Source of the DNA: Sphingomonas xinjiangensis
GTDB taxonomy: Bacteria > Pseudomonadota > Alphaproteobacteria > Sphingomonadales > Sphingomonadaceae
Assembly (NCBI RefSeq): GCF_014199255.1
Contig: NZ_JACIJF010000004.1
Span: 310,001-374,000 of the forward strand
Reading direction: 5' to 3'
DNA: 64,000 nucleotides
Position numbers and translations under genes: made by a program. The notes below the pieces were generated by a model, which worked only from the letters and a program-made list of their open reading frames with translations, was not told where the DNA came from and did no database searches. Shown piece after piece: positions 1-8,456 of the stretch (position 1 is its first letter; each line of letters opens with the position of its first letter).

Positions 1-1012
1 CCGCCACCTGCGCGGTCTCGTGGTCGCGGATTTCGCCCACCATGATCACGTCGGGATCCTGGCGAAGGATCGCGCGCAGGCCGCGTGCGAACGTCATATC
101 GGTGCGTGGATTGACTTGGGTTTGGGCGACGCCCGCCAGCTCATATTCGATCGGATCCTCGACCGTCATGACGTTGCGCTTGCGGTCGTTCAGCCGAGTA
201 AGCGCTGTGTAGAGCGTCGTTGTCTTGCCAGAACCGGTCGGACCGGTGACGAGCAAGATGCCATGTGGACGCTCGAGTAGGCGCCCAAAGACGTCGCGGT
301 CGCGCTCGCTCATGCCCAGGCCGCTCAGATCTAGGCGCAGCGATCCCTTTTCGAGCAAACGCAGCACTACGCGTTCGCCGTGCTGGGTGGGGATGGTGGA
401 GACGCGCGCATCGACATCATGGCCGCCGATGCGCAGGGTCACGCGGCCGTCCTGCGGCACGCGCCGCTCGGCGATGTCAAGCTTGGCCATCACCTTGATC
501 CGGCTGACCAGAAGCGGCGCGAGCGCGCGCGGCGGCTCGATCATGTCGCGCAACACGCCGTCGATGCGGAAGCGTACCACCAGCCGCTTTTCCTGCGTCT
601 CGATATGGACGTCCGACGCACCTTCCTTGACCGCTTCGAGCAGCAGCGCGTTGATCAGGCGGATCACCGGTGCATCGTCGCGGGTGTCCAACAGATCGTC
701 TACCGATGCCGCGCTGTCGGCCAGCGCGGCCAGGTCCATGTCGCCCAGGTCGAAATCGGCAGCCGCACCGGCCCGATCGCTGAAGGTCTGGCTGAGCGCA
801 GCGTCGAATGCCTCGTCGGTCACCGCCACAAGCGGGGCTCCCGGCGCGATCCGTTGCACTTCAAGCAACCCGTCAAGGCCCGCACCCGCGCGGTGCACGC
901 ACTCGATGCCCGCGGACCCTTGCCGCAGCAGCACACCGTGCTTGCGTGCGAAGCTGTACGGGACGGTGCGCGGCGCGGGCGCGTCCTCGATCATGATCAA
1001 GGTCTCGCTCAC
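1..1012 (-). CDS. gspE: Type II secretion ATPase GspE (3' end cut by window)
   Basis: This is the cytoplasmic hexameric ATPase that powers pseudopilus assembly in type II secretion. Reading leftward, 337 codons are visible. They include the Walker A motif [10 protein letters not shown], the Asp box around VEDPIEYE and the Walker B region [12 protein letters not shown] just before the window edge, so the C-terminal zinc-binding and tail parts are missing. An N-terminal GspE_N-like region precedes the ATPase core. The start is a GTG whose first bases overlap the gspM stop (GTGA), implying translational coupling in a gspL-gspM-gspE operon. PilB-type ATPases share the core, but the T2SS neighbours settle the assignment. 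Confidence 0.95.
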   Translation of the reverse strand, partial: MSETLIMIEDAPAPRTVPYSFARKHGVLLRQGSAGIECVHRAGAGLDGLLEVQRIAPGAPLVAVTDEAFDAALSQTFSDRAGAAADFDLGDMDLAALADSAASVDDLLDTRDDAPVIRLINALLLEAVKEGASDVHIETQEKRLVVRFRIDGVLRDMIEPPRALAPLLVSRIKVMAKLDIAERRVPQDGRVTLRIGGHDVDARVSTIPTQHGERVVLRLLEKGSLRLDLSGLGMSERDRDVFGRLLERPHGILLVTGPTGSGKTTTLYTALTRLNDRKRNVMTVEDPIEYELAGVAQTQVNPRTDMTFARGLRAILRQDPDVIMVGEIRDHETAQVA

Positions 1013-1506
1013 CCGACAAACTCCACGCTCGCCGAGACCCGCCCAGCCGCAGGACGCCGCTGGATCGACAGCCCCCGCACGCGCAAATTGCTCGTCGCGC
1101 TCAGGTCGGCAAGCCATGCCATCAGCGTGTCGTAGCTGGCGTCCGCCACCGTCACGCGTACACCGCCGGGCATTGCCTGGGGCGCGACAGCAAGCCCGAA
1201 GCCCGACGCTGACGCACTCACCACCTGCGCCGGCGGCCCCTGACGCCGCTGCGTGCGCGCCGTGGTGAGCGTTCCCGCCGCCCGGATGCGCGCTGTCAGC
1301 GTTTCATACGTTCGGATATCCGCCACCGCCTCGGCCCGGGCCGCTTGAAGCGGCTTCACCACGCCAAAGATCAGCACCACGCCCGCGAGCAGCAGGGCGA
1401 GCACGCTCAACAGCACCCGCTCACGCCGGCTCAACGCGCTCCACCAGGCGTCGGCGCGCATCAGCGCCGCGTCGAGTGTCGGCAGATAGGTTACGATCAC
1501 TCTCAT
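1009..1506 (-). CDS. gspM: Type II secretion inner-membrane protein GspM
   Basis: A bitopic inner-membrane protein of 165 residues that partners GspL and GspE in the T2SS assembly platform. It has a short cytoplasmic N-terminus containing SRRERVLLS, one hydrophobic segment at roughly residues 31-50, and a periplasmic ferredoxin-like domain ending in SASVEFVG. The ATG overlaps the gspL stop (ATGA) and its own stop overlaps the gspE GTG start. A longer reading frame through the same bases begins out of frame inside gspL and has no family features, so the start at 1506 is preferred. Confidence 0.9.
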   Translation of the reverse strand: MRVIVTYLPTLDAALMRADAWWSALSRRERVLLSVLALLLAGVVLIFGVVKPLQAARAEAVADIRTYETLTARIRAAGTLTTARTQRRQGPPAQVVSASASGFGLAVAPQAMPGGVRVTVADASYDTLMAWLADLSATSNLRVRGLSIQRRPAAGRVSASVEFVG

Positions 1507-2636
1507 GCCGGCCTCGCCGTGATGCGGATGGCCCCGTCCGGCGACTGCGTGACCTGGGCGGGGACCCGCGCCGCGCGCAGCGCCGCGTCGATCCTCCCGA
1601 CCAGTCCGGCTTCGCCACGCTCCACGTCCATCGTCAATGTGTTCGCCTGAAAACCGACGGTCCTGACGGTAAGGCTGCTCGCGATCGGCCCCAGCGCGCC
1701 GGACACGCGCGAGAGCAGCGGCAGGAACAGATCGGGCGCAGCTTCGGCTCCGCTCGGCAGCATGTCGGCCACGCTGGCGGCGAAATCGCCCGATAGGTTG
1801 ACGCCAGGAGCAGCGAGGGCCGCAGCAGCACGCGTTTCGTCGGCACGCCGCCCGGCGATGGTCTGTAGCATCAGCGTGTCGGCTGCGGCGATCACGACAT
1901 GCGCCGCGGCTCCCAGCGCAACGATCCAGCCCGTCCGGCGCCACACGTTGGGCAACGACGCACGCCGCCGTGCGTAGAGCCCCTGACGAAGATCGAGCGC
2001 GGGCTGAAGCAGCCGCGTTGCCAGGGGCTCCGAAGCCAATCCCGCATCCGCCTGCGCCATATCCTCGGGCATTGGCGCGCCATAGGCGGTGACCGGCGGA
2101 CGTCCCGCCGCTTCCCACGCGGCCCGCAGCACCGGCGCGGGGCAGGCGAAGCCCGAACCGTCGCCCGAGCGCACCACCGCGCGCTCGGCGCCGAGGTCGA
2201 CTGCCCACTGCCCTTCCCCCGGCCGCGGCAGCGCCAGCGCGTCGGGCACCATCGCGGCATGGCCCAGCCCGGCATCCTCCGCCGCCTCGACCCAGGCCGC
2301 CATCAGGTCGTGCCGCACCACGCCCACCAGATAGCGCTTCGGCGCGATCTCCGCGCCCAACGCCAGATGCACCGATTCGGCCGGCTCGGCGAGTTGCTCC
2401 TCGACAGCAAAGGGCAATGCTTCCAACCGCTTGGCGCGTGTGGAGAGCGGCAGGTCGACGGCAAGCAGCCGTACCTGCTCGGTGGACACGAGGACGGTTG
2501 CGGGTCCCCCCGGCTCGGCTATGATCAGCCGGCCGCCCGCGAGCGTCCAAACGCCCGCCGCGGGGGCGTCCGTCTGGTCGGGTGCACCAATTGGTCGGGC
2601 AGCTTGTGTCACATTTGCTTCATGGGAAGGACGCAT
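1503..2636 (-). CDS. gspL: Type II secretion protein GspL
   Basis: The inner-membrane platform protein that recruits GspE. It is 377 residues long. An actin-like cytoplasmic domain occupies about residues 25-230 (QVRLLAVDLPLS, LPFAVEEQLAEP). A single membrane helix at about 245-270 (WIVALGAAAHVVIAAADTL) is followed by a periplasmic ferredoxin-like domain that ends ITARPA. It lies directly upstream of gspM with an ATGA overlap. The ATG at 2636 leaves only 9 bp to the divergent gspG start; an in-frame GTG at 2612 would widen the gap. No separate promoter can be seen between the two genes. Confidence 0.9.
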   Translation of the reverse strand: MRPSHEANVTQAARPIGAPDQTDAPAAGVWTLAGGRLIIAEPGGPATVLVSTEQVRLLAVDLPLSTRAKRLEALPFAVEEQLAEPAESVHLALGAEIAPKRYLVGVVRHDLMAAWVEAAEDAGLGHAAMVPDALALPRPGEGQWAVDLGAERAVVRSGDGSGFACPAPVLRAAWEAAGRPPVTAYGAPMPEDMAQADAGLASEPLATRLLQPALDLRQGLYARRRASLPNVWRRTGWIVALGAAAHVVIAAADTLMLQTIAGRRADETRAAAALAAPGVNLSGDFAASVADMLPSGAEAAPDLFLPLLSRVSGALGPIASSLTVRTVGFQANTLTMDVERGEAGLVGRIDAALRAARVPAQVTQSPDGAIRITARPA

Positions 2637-2645
2637 GGGGCGGGG

Positions 2646-3128
2646 ATGCGCATAGAATTGAAACAGTTTAGTGACATCGCACCACCGGAGCCGTCGCGCA
2701 AGCGCCGTGCCGTGCCAAATGGCGAAGCCGGTCTGACCTTGATCGAAATGCTGATCGTGCTGGTGATCATCGCCGTCGTGGCGGGGCTGATCACCATGAA
2801 CGTGATCGGCCGCCCGGATGAAGCGAAGGCGACCACCACCAAGGGCAACATCTCCTCGATCGAAGGCGCGCTAAAGATGTACCGCCTCGACAATGGCGAT
2901 TACCCCACCACCGAGCAGGGGCTCAAGGCGCTGGTCGAAAAGCCCACCGCCCCGCCGGTGCCCGGCAACTGGGCGCAGGGCGGCTACCTATCCGCGCCGC
3001 CACTCGACGGCTGGGAACGGCCCTATGCCTATAGCTCGGATGGCATGAGTTTCACGATCCGATCGCTCGGCAAGGATGCCAAGCCTGGTGGCGACGGCGT
3101 CAACACCGACCTCGAGGGCAAGGGCTGA
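2646..3128 (+). CDS. gspG: Major pseudopilin GspG
   Basis: The major pseudopilin of the T2SS, 160 residues. The prepilin signature GLTLIEMLIVLVIIAVVAG has the cleavage Gly followed by a hydrophobic helix with Glu at +5, although the N-terminal leader is unusually long (about 30 residues). The C-terminal globular part carries GspG hallmarks: YPTTEQGLKALV, the GGYL and PLDGW segments, and a terminal glycine-rich DAKPGGDGVNTDL calcium-site-like region. An in-frame ATG at 2622 would give an even longer leader. It heads the rightward gspG-H-I-C-D operon, and gspH begins 4 bp downstream. Confidence 0.95.
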   Translation: MRIELKQFSDIAPPEPSRKRRAVPNGEAGLTLIEMLIVLVIIAVVAGLITMNVIGRPDEAKATTTKGNISSIEGALKMYRLDNGDYPTTEQGLKALVEKPTAPPVPGNWAQGGYLSAPPLDGWERPYAYSSDGMSFTIRSLGKDAKPGGDGVNTDLEGKG

Positions 3129-3132
3129 TCCC

Positions 3133-3612
3133 ATGCGGGGGGGCGTCAGCATAGGCAAAGGGCATGCCGAAGCCGGCATGACTCTGATCGAGATGCTGAT
3201 CGTGCTGGTCATCATTGGCGTTGCGGCCGGGGCGGTGACGCTCGGCATCGGCGCCGCGACCCGCGCGCCCACCGTCGAGACGGAAGCGCGGCGCCTGGCA
3301 ATGCGGCTTCAGGCCGCTGCCGACGATGCCATGCTGGGCGACCGGATCATCGCCTTCACCGCTGAAAAGCACGGCTACGGCTTTGCCACGATGGGAGCCG
3401 ACGGGCGTATGATTGCCCGCACCGACGACGCCCTCGCCTTTCACCGCCTGCCCTCTGGGATCGTCGTGACACTCAACGTGCGCCCGCCGGTAATGCTGGG
3501 CGTTGACGGCGCCGGGCGGCCGCTTACGGCGGTGATCGAGCGGGGCGATCAGCGCTGGCGCGTCAGCTACGATGGGCTGACCGCCAGCGCCGTTCCGGCG
3601 CCGCGCGCATGA
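3133..3612 (+). CDS. gspH: Minor pseudopilin GspH
   Basis: A minor pseudopilin of 159 residues with a type IV prepilin N-terminus (AGMTLIEMLIVLVIIGVAAG) after a 15-residue leader. The rest matches the small beta-rich GspH fold, including RRLAMRLQAAADDAMLGDR, a conserved GspH segment, and a C-terminal QRWRVSYDG stretch. It sits between gspG and gspI, and its stop overlaps the gspI start by ATGA. GspH normally joins the pseudopilus tip complex with I, J and K. J and K are not found in the stretch that follows. Confidence 0.88.
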   Translation: MRGGVSIGKGHAEAGMTLIEMLIVLVIIGVAAGAVTLGIGAATRAPTVETEARRLAMRLQAAADDAMLGDRIIAFTAEKHGYGFATMGADGRMIARTDDALAFHRLPSGIVVTLNVRPPVMLGVDGAGRPLTAVIERGDQRWRVSYDGLTASAVPAPRA

Positions 3613-3959
3613 ACGACGAGGGTTTTTCGCTGATCGAGGCGCTGGTGGCACTCGCCGTGCTGGCCATCGCCACAGTGGGACTGATGCGCACGGTGGAGTC
3701 GCACATCGATTCAACGCGCGGTCTCGAGCGGCGCAGCGCCGCCATGTGGGCGGCGGAGAACCGGCTGGCCGAAATGGAAGCCGGCATCTCGGGCATGAGT
3801 GAGCAGGTGCCGATGCTGGGTCAGCAGTGGCGCGTAGCGGTCGAGCGCCGCCGCACCGACGATCCCGAGATTCAGCGGGTGCGCGTCAACGTCTTTGCGC
3901 AGAACGAGCGCTCGCCCCTTGCATCGCTCGACGGCTTCGTGGACGGTCGCCGGCGATGA
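3609..3959 (+). CDS. gspI: Minor pseudopilin GspI
   Basis: A minor pseudopilin of 116 residues and the nucleator of the pseudopilus tip. The N-terminus DEGFSLIEALVALAVLAIA is a textbook GspI prepilin helix with a very short leader. It is followed by AAENRLAEMEAG and QQWRVAVERR, typical of the family. The start overlaps the gspH stop and the stop overlaps the gspC start (both ATGA). Instead of gspJ and gspK the next gene is gspC, so the remaining tip proteins must lie outside this window or be absent. Confidence 0.88.
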   Translation: MNDEGFSLIEALVALAVLAIATVGLMRTVESHIDSTRGLERRSAAMWAAENRLAEMEAGISGMSEQVPMLGQQWRVAVERRRTDDPEIQRVRVNVFAQNERSPLASLDGFVDGRRR

Positions 3960-4756
3960 TCCCTGCCCTTAGCCTTACTCCGCGCCAAGCCCGTACGCTG
4001 CTCGACATCCTTACCGGCGCGATGGTGGTGTCGGTCGCCTTCGCGCTTGCCGGGCTGACCTGGCGGATCGCTGGACATGCCGGCACGGGGGCGATCACCG
4101 TGCCATCGGGCCGCAGCGGCCCCGCCGCCATGCCCGACATCGCCCCTGCCCTTGCACTCGCCCCGTTCGGCAAGGCGTCCGCCACCGAGGCTGCGCAGGC
4201 CACTAGCATGCCGTTGGAGTTGAAGGGCGTCGTTGCCGCCATCCCGGCCTCGCTGTCGACCGCCTTCATCGCCGTCAGTGGCCAGCCGGCCGCGCCCTTC
4301 CATGTCGGAGAGGCCGTAAACGGCGCCACCATCCAGGCGATCCTGCGCGACCGAGTGATCCTGTCAACCGGCGGGCGCAGCGAGTACCTAGCCTTTCCCG
4401 ATCCGACTTTATCGCCCGAACAGCGTCAGGCTGCCGCAGCCCAGGGCCCGCAACCTGGCGCCGCCGCGCCTGCCGCGCCCGGCGGCACCGCCGCGCCGTC
4501 CGCCCCGCCCGCCGCGGGCACTGCCGCGCTGTTGCAGCGCTTCGACGCCAGCCCGGTCAATGGCGGCTATCGCATCGGCGACAACGGCCCGCCGGGCATG
4601 GTGCCGGGCGATGTCATCCAATCGGTCAACGGCACGTCGCTGTCCGACCAGACCGCCGCCAACGCCGCTTTTGCCGGCGCCCAGGCGAGCGGCTCCGCCC
4701 AGATCCAGATCCTCCGCGACGGTAAGCGCATCACGCTCACCGTTCCGCTGCGTTAA
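3956..4756 (+). CDS. gspC: Type II secretion inner-membrane protein GspC
   Basis: The protein linking the inner-membrane platform to the secretin; 266 residues. One transmembrane helix lies at about residues 20-42. A homology-region domain follows (LELKGVVAAIPAS, FHVGEAVNGATIQ, RVILSTGGRSEYL), then an Ala/Pro-rich linker of about 35 residues and a C-terminal PDZ-like domain (GMVPGDVIQSVNGTSLSDQ). The start overlaps gspI by ATGA, and gspD begins 12 bp downstream. The PDZ domain is the kind used for substrate or secretin contact in other T2SSs. Confidence 0.9.
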   Translation: MIPALSLTPRQARTLLDILTGAMVVSVAFALAGLTWRIAGHAGTGAITVPSGRSGPAAMPDIAPALALAPFGKASATEAAQATSMPLELKGVVAAIPASLSTAFIAVSGQPAAPFHVGEAVNGATIQAILRDRVILSTGGRSEYLAFPDPTLSPEQRQAAAAQGPQPGAAAPAAPGGTAAPSAPPAAGTAALLQRFDASPVNGGYRIGDNGPPGMVPGDVIQSVNGTSLSDQTAANAAFAGAQASGSAQIQILRDGKRITLTVPLR

Positions 4757-4768
4757 AGAGAACCCCAA

Positions 4769-6865
4769 GTGTCCAAGCTCCGTTCCACTCTCGCCGCACT
4801 CGCGCTCGCCGGCACTGCGCTGGACGCCATGGCGGCAGTCGCGCAGACCGCCGAAACCGAAGCGGCCGACGTCGTGATCAACATGCGCGGTGTGGAGATC
4901 GCCGACGTGGCCGACCAGATCTCCCGCATCACCGGGCGCACCCTGATTCTCGATCCCGCAGTGAAGGGCGCAGTGACCGTCACCTCCGCCACGCCGCTGA
5001 CCAAGGCGGGCGTGTGGGAGCTGTTCCAGTCGGTGCTGCGCGCCAACGGCTTCTCCGCCGTCCGCTCCGGACGCGCGTGGCGCGTGGTGCCTGCCGCCAA
5101 CGCTGTGCGGGATGGTGGCGTGCCGAGCCGCGCCGCCGGGGGTCAGGAACTGGTTACCCGCATGGTGCGGCTGTCCAACGTGCCCTCCGCCGACGTCGCC
5201 CGTGTCGTCCGCCCGCTGGTGGCGACTTTCGGCAGCGTCGAGCCGCTGACCGCGCCCAACGCCATCGTCGTCACCGACTATGCCGACAACGTCCGCCGGG
5301 TGGAGGCGATTGCCCGCCAATTGGATGGCGGCAGCGGCCAGAGCTTCGCGACCATCGGCCTGCGCAACGGCAATGCCGGCGATGTTGCCCAATCGCTCCA
5401 GACCGTGCTCGGCGATGCACAGGGTGGCACCGGCGCGCGCGTCGCCGCCGATCTACGCTCCAACACTGTCATCATCCGCGGCACCCCCGCGGCCGTCGCC
5501 GAGGCACGCCGCATAGCCGTATCGCTCGACCAGCCGGGCGGCGCTACGCCGATCACGCGCATGTTCCGCCTGAACTATGCCGATGCCGAGTCCGTCACCG
5601 ACGTGCTGCGCGGCGTGCTCGGCCAGGGCGAAAGTGCCGACAATCCAGTGGCTCGCAGCCTGTCGGGCGGCAATTCCAATCCGTTCATGCGGCAGAACCC
5701 GTCGCAGATCCTATCCGCTTTGCCGAACAGCTCGGCGGCGACTAGCGGCGGGCTCGGCGCTGCCGCCGCGGCCGGGGGGCTTGGCGGCGGTTTGGGGGGG
5801 GGGCTTGGCGTACAGGCCCAGCCTCAGATGAGCAGCGAGCCGGGGCAGCGTCCGCAGGGCTTTTCCACCCCGGAGCTGACCGTGCAGCCCGCGCCCGAGC
5901 TGAACGCGGTGGTGGTGCGGGGGACGCCCACCGCGATCAACTCGATCGAAGGGCTGATCACCGACCTCGATGTGCGCCGTCCTCAGGTTATCATCGAAGC
6001 TGCGATCGCAGAGATTACCGGTGACGATGCCGAGGCGCTTTCCGTCCAGCTTGGCGCTGCGGGCGCAGTACTCAACCGCGACGGGGCCGGCACATCGTTT
6101 GGTGGCCAGGCCGGAGTGTCGCTTGGGAACCTTCTAACCTCGCTCGGCGTGCCGGCGGGTGCCCTGCTCACCGGCGGCTTTGCGGGCAACGTGTCACTGG
6201 GCGATGATTTCTCCATTCTGGTCCAGGCGCTCGGCGCCTCAACGCGCGCGAACTTGTTGTCTACGCCGCAGATCACCACCCTCGATAACGTCGTCGGCGA
6301 GATCGTCGTCGGCCAGAATGTGCCGTTCGTGACCGGCTCGATCCTGACCAATTCCAGCGACGTGAACCCGTATACCACGATCGAGCGCAAGGATGTCGGT
6401 ATTACCCTGCGCATTCTGCCGCGGGTTAACGCCGGCGACACGATCCGGCTTCAGGTCAATCAGGAAGCCTCGTCGATCGCCAACGTGTCCGTCTCTGGCG
6501 CGTCCGACCTCATCACCAATCGTCGTGCAATCAACACCTCGGTCTTGGCCGACAATGGCGAGACGATCGTGCTCGGCGGTCTCATCAGCGACGATTATCA
6601 GGACTCGCGCCAGCAGGTGCCGATCCTGGGCGACCTGCCGATCGTCGGCGAGCTGTTTAAGAGCCGGCGCGAGCAGCACCAGAAGCGCACGCTGTTCATC
6701 TTCCTCAAGCCGACGATCCTGCGCGACACCGCCGATGCCAGCGCCGCGACCAAGGACCGCTACAACCGCCTCCGCGCCGACGAGATCGAGAACAACCGCC
6801 GCTCCAGCCTGTTGCTCGCCCCGCCGACGCCCAGGCTGACGGTGGAGATCGACGGGATCTACTGA
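4769..6865 (+). CDS. gspD: Secretin GspD, outer-membrane channel of the T2SS
   Basis: The outer-membrane secretin, 698 residues starting at GTG. A Sec-type signal peptide ends near AMAAVAQTA. N0 (INMRGVEIADVADQISRITGR), N1, N2 and N3 domains follow. The N3 loop is interrupted by a Gly-rich insert (encoded around 5740-5815, with a GGLGGGLGGG run). The C-terminal secretin domain carries LLSTPQITTLDNVVGEIVVG, VGITLRILPRVN and VPILGDLPIVGELF. No obvious S-domain lipid pilot site is seen. The last gene of the rightward operon; the converging genes on the other strand begin 9 bp beyond it. Confidence 0.96.
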   Translation: MSKLRSTLAALALAGTALDAMAAVAQTAETEAADVVINMRGVEIADVADQISRITGRTLILDPAVKGAVTVTSATPLTKAGVWELFQSVLRANGFSAVRSGRAWRVVPAANAVRDGGVPSRAAGGQELVTRMVRLSNVPSADVARVVRPLVATFGSVEPLTAPNAIVVTDYADNVRRVEAIARQLDGGSGQSFATIGLRNGNAGDVAQSLQTVLGDAQGGTGARVAADLRSNTVIIRGTPAAVAEARRIAVSLDQPGGATPITRMFRLNYADAESVTDVLRGVLGQGESADNPVARSLSGGNSNPFMRQNPSQILSALPNSSAATSGGLGAAAAAGGLGGGLGGGLGVQAQPQMSSEPGQRPQGFSTPELTVQPAPELNAVVVRGTPTAINSIEGLITDLDVRRPQVIIEAAIAEITGDDAEALSVQLGAAGAVLNRDGAGTSFGGQAGVSLGNLLTSLGVPAGALLTGGFAGNVSLGDDFSILVQALGASTRANLLSTPQITTLDNVVGEIVVGQNVPFVTGSILTNSSDVNPYTTIERKDVGITLRILPRVNAGDTIRLQVNQEASSIANVSVSGASDLITNRRAINTSVLADNGETIVLGGLISDDYQDSRQQVPILGDLPIVGELFKSRREQHQKRTLFIFLKPTILRDTADASAATKDRYNRLRADEIENNRRSSLLLAPPTPRLTVEIDGIY

Positions 6866-6873
6866 GGCGCCGC

Positions 6874-7296
6874 TCAGCCGGCGGGCAGCGGGACGCGCGC
6901 CTGCTGGCTGCCGCGCGTGAAGAAGGCGGCATCGATCGCCAGTGATGCCAATTGCCAGCCATCCACGCTTTCGCCGACGCGCAGCGTTCGTGTTGCGCCA
7001 TCGGCGCCCTTGACGAGCGCCACGGCGTCTTCCCCAAGCCTGCCGACTATACCGACAAGCTGCGGCGCATCCGCCGGCAAGGCCGTGTCCGCCTGCTCGG
7101 CAGGGGTGGCGAATAGCGGCCGTTCGTACACGGCCTGGAGTGCAGGCGGCGCTGCCGGCGCCAGCGGCGACAGCGGCTGGCCCGTCGCTGCAATGGGCGA
7201 GCGTCCACCGGGCAACAACAAGGCGACGGGCATCAGGATCGCGAACGCTCCAGCGCTCAGCAACGGCCACCATGTGCGGGGAATCTTCACTGCCAT
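6874..7296 (-). CDS. T2SS GspN/GspC-like periplasmic anchor protein
   Basis: A 140-residue protein with one N-terminal membrane helix and a periplasmic domain like the homology region of GspC/GspN: YERPLFATPAEQ, then PQLVGIVGRLGEDAVALV, then LRVGESVDGWQLASL. It lacks the PDZ part of the gspC product upstream. It is the last gene of a three-gene leftward set and overlaps the preceding gene by 10 bp. It probably adds to the T2SS inner-membrane platform. The exact family name (GspN versus short GspC) cannot be settled by eye. Confidence 0.65.
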   Translation of the reverse strand: MAVKIPRTWWPLLSAGAFAILMPVALLLPGGRSPIAATGQPLSPLAPAAPPALQAVYERPLFATPAEQADTALPADAPQLVGIVGRLGEDAVALVKGADGATRTLRVGESVDGWQLASLAIDAAFFTRGSQQARVPLPAG

Positions 7297-7751
7297 GGCG
7301 CGACGACTTCTCCGGACAGCCGCACGCCGCCGCCGGCGGCCGGCTCGACTCGCCAGCTTCGCAACCGCATCAGCGGGCGCTCGCGCTCCAGCGCGTCGGC
7401 AAAGGCCAGGACCGCCTTTTCGGCGCCGGAAGCCCGCAGCCGCACCGCCGCGACGCCGTGGGGCATCGGGACCGCCCCGACGGTCTCCACCAATATGCCG
7501 CCGGCCTTGGACAGCCGGTTCACGCGGGTGAGCACCGCAGCGCGCGCAGCCGCTTCATCCGCCGCCGGGATCGCCGCTGCGGGCGCCACGATGGGCGTCA
7601 CCACATCGGGCCGCTGCGCCTCGGCGGCAAGCCGGGTGTGCGCCGTGCGCGCCGCGCGCAACGTCTCCAACGCGTCCGACACGGTGGGGCTCAGGACCAG
7701 CAACGCGGCCGCTCCGAGCGCAGCACCGATCGCAATGGGCGGCAGAGTCAT
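7287..7751 (-). CDS. GspM-type (GspMb/PilO-like) assembly platform protein
   Basis: A 154-residue bitopic protein: an N-terminal hydrophobic helix (AIGAALGAAALLVLSPTV), a short coiled region (TLRAARTAHTRLAAEAQR) and a ferredoxin-like periplasmic domain (VAAVRLRASGAEKAVLAFAD, PLMRLRSWRVEP). This is the architecture of GspM and PilO-like proteins. It overlaps its upstream neighbour by ATGA. Together with its two neighbours it forms a second L/M/N-like module distinct from gspL-gspM at 1009-2636. Confidence 0.62.
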   Translation of the reverse strand: MTLPPIAIGAALGAAALLVLSPTVSDALETLRAARTAHTRLAAEAQRPDVVTPIVAPAAAIPAADEAAARAAVLTRVNRLSKAGGILVETVGAVPMPHGVAAVRLRASGAEKAVLAFADALERERPLMRLRSWRVEPAAGGGVRLSGEVVAPWQ

Positions 7752-8293
7752 TCCGTCTGCCCCCGATACGACACGATCATCGCCGCATCGCTTCGCTGCT
7801 GTCCGATCTCCCGCAACACGGCCAAGGTGGGCACCCGGCGCAGCGCCCCGCGCAGCGCGTCGGGGTCCGGCGTACGCAGTTCCAGCCGCAGCGCGCCGTC
7901 CCCTCCCCGTTCGGCCCGCACGATGCTAGCATCCTTCGGCAATCCGCGGGCCAGCGTATCCAGCGTCGCCGCAAGTGTCGGGCTGTTGACGAGCGGCGCA
8001 AGCAGGTCGCGCGCCTGCTCCGAGGCAACCTGCCGCGCGACGCGCGGCGCCAGCGCTGTCTCAAGCCGATCCGCTTGTGCGCGCTCGCGTCCCGCCAGCA
8101 CATGCGCGCCGGTGATCGTCAGCACCGGAGCGGCCGCAATCAGGGCTGCCAAGCCCGCGGCCTCCCTCCACCGCCGCGACGTCGTCGCCGTCGCCGGTGG
8201 CGGTCCAGCGCCCCGCAGGGTCCGCAGCACCGTGCCCGCCAGGCTCTCGCCCGGCGGAGGCAGATCATCCTTGTCAGGCTCCCCGGCTCGCAT
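7748..8293 (-). CDS. GspL C-terminal-like (PilN-like) membrane protein
   Basis: A 181-residue protein with a Pro-rich cytoplasmic N-terminus, one membrane helix at about residues 48-68 (GLAALIAAAPVLTITGAHVL) and a periplasmic domain with ARGLPKDASIVRAERGGDG and LRGALRRVPTLAVLREI. This resembles PilN and the periplasmic half of GspL without the actin-like domain. It is the first gene of the leftward triplet. Its start lies 38 bp from a Pho box shared with the divergent phoX gene, so the triplet may be phosphate-controlled. Function is inferred from layout and position. Confidence 0.6.
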   Translation of the reverse strand: MRAGEPDKDDLPPPGESLAGTVLRTLRGAGPPPATATTSRRWREAAGLAALIAAAPVLTITGAHVLAGRERAQADRLETALAPRVARQVASEQARDLLAPLVNSPTLAATLDTLARGLPKDASIVRAERGGDGALRLELRTPDPDALRGALRRVPTLAVLREIGQQRSDAAMIVSYRGQTE

Positions 8294-8330
8294 CGCCGCC
8301 GCTTACGCGCTGTGCGGCTTTAGCGCAAAG

Positions 8331-8358
8331 CGTCACATTCACGTCTTGAAAGCGTCAC
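8331..8358 (+). promoter_or_regulatory. Putative Pho box (PhoB operator)
   Basis: Three direct repeats, CGTCAC, CGTCTT and CGTCAC, start at 8331, 8342 and 8353, an exact 11-bp periodicity. PhoB binds tandem YGTCAY-type repeats with 11-bp spacing, so this fits a Pho box. It is placed upstream of the PhoX phosphatase gene (start 8457) and also upstream of the divergent T2SS-like triplet (start 8293). A possible -10 for phoX is CACAAT near 8370. Confidence 0.75.
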
Positions 8359-8456
8359 CCGGATGCAACCACAATCACATCATGTCGTAATTCTGCCCTC
8401 CCAAGAGCGGGTTAGACCGGGTCGCATTTGACTCGGCGTCCTGGGGGACCGATTCC

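Noticed and set aside
1009..2550. A 513-codon leftward frame overlapping gspL
   Set aside because: Only its last 165 codons are GspM; the rest is gspL read out of frame, Arg/Gly-rich and without family features.
3609..4756. gspJ and gspK between gspI and gspC
   Set aside because: gspI overlaps gspC directly and no further prepilin signature (FTLLE/GxxxE) is found there.
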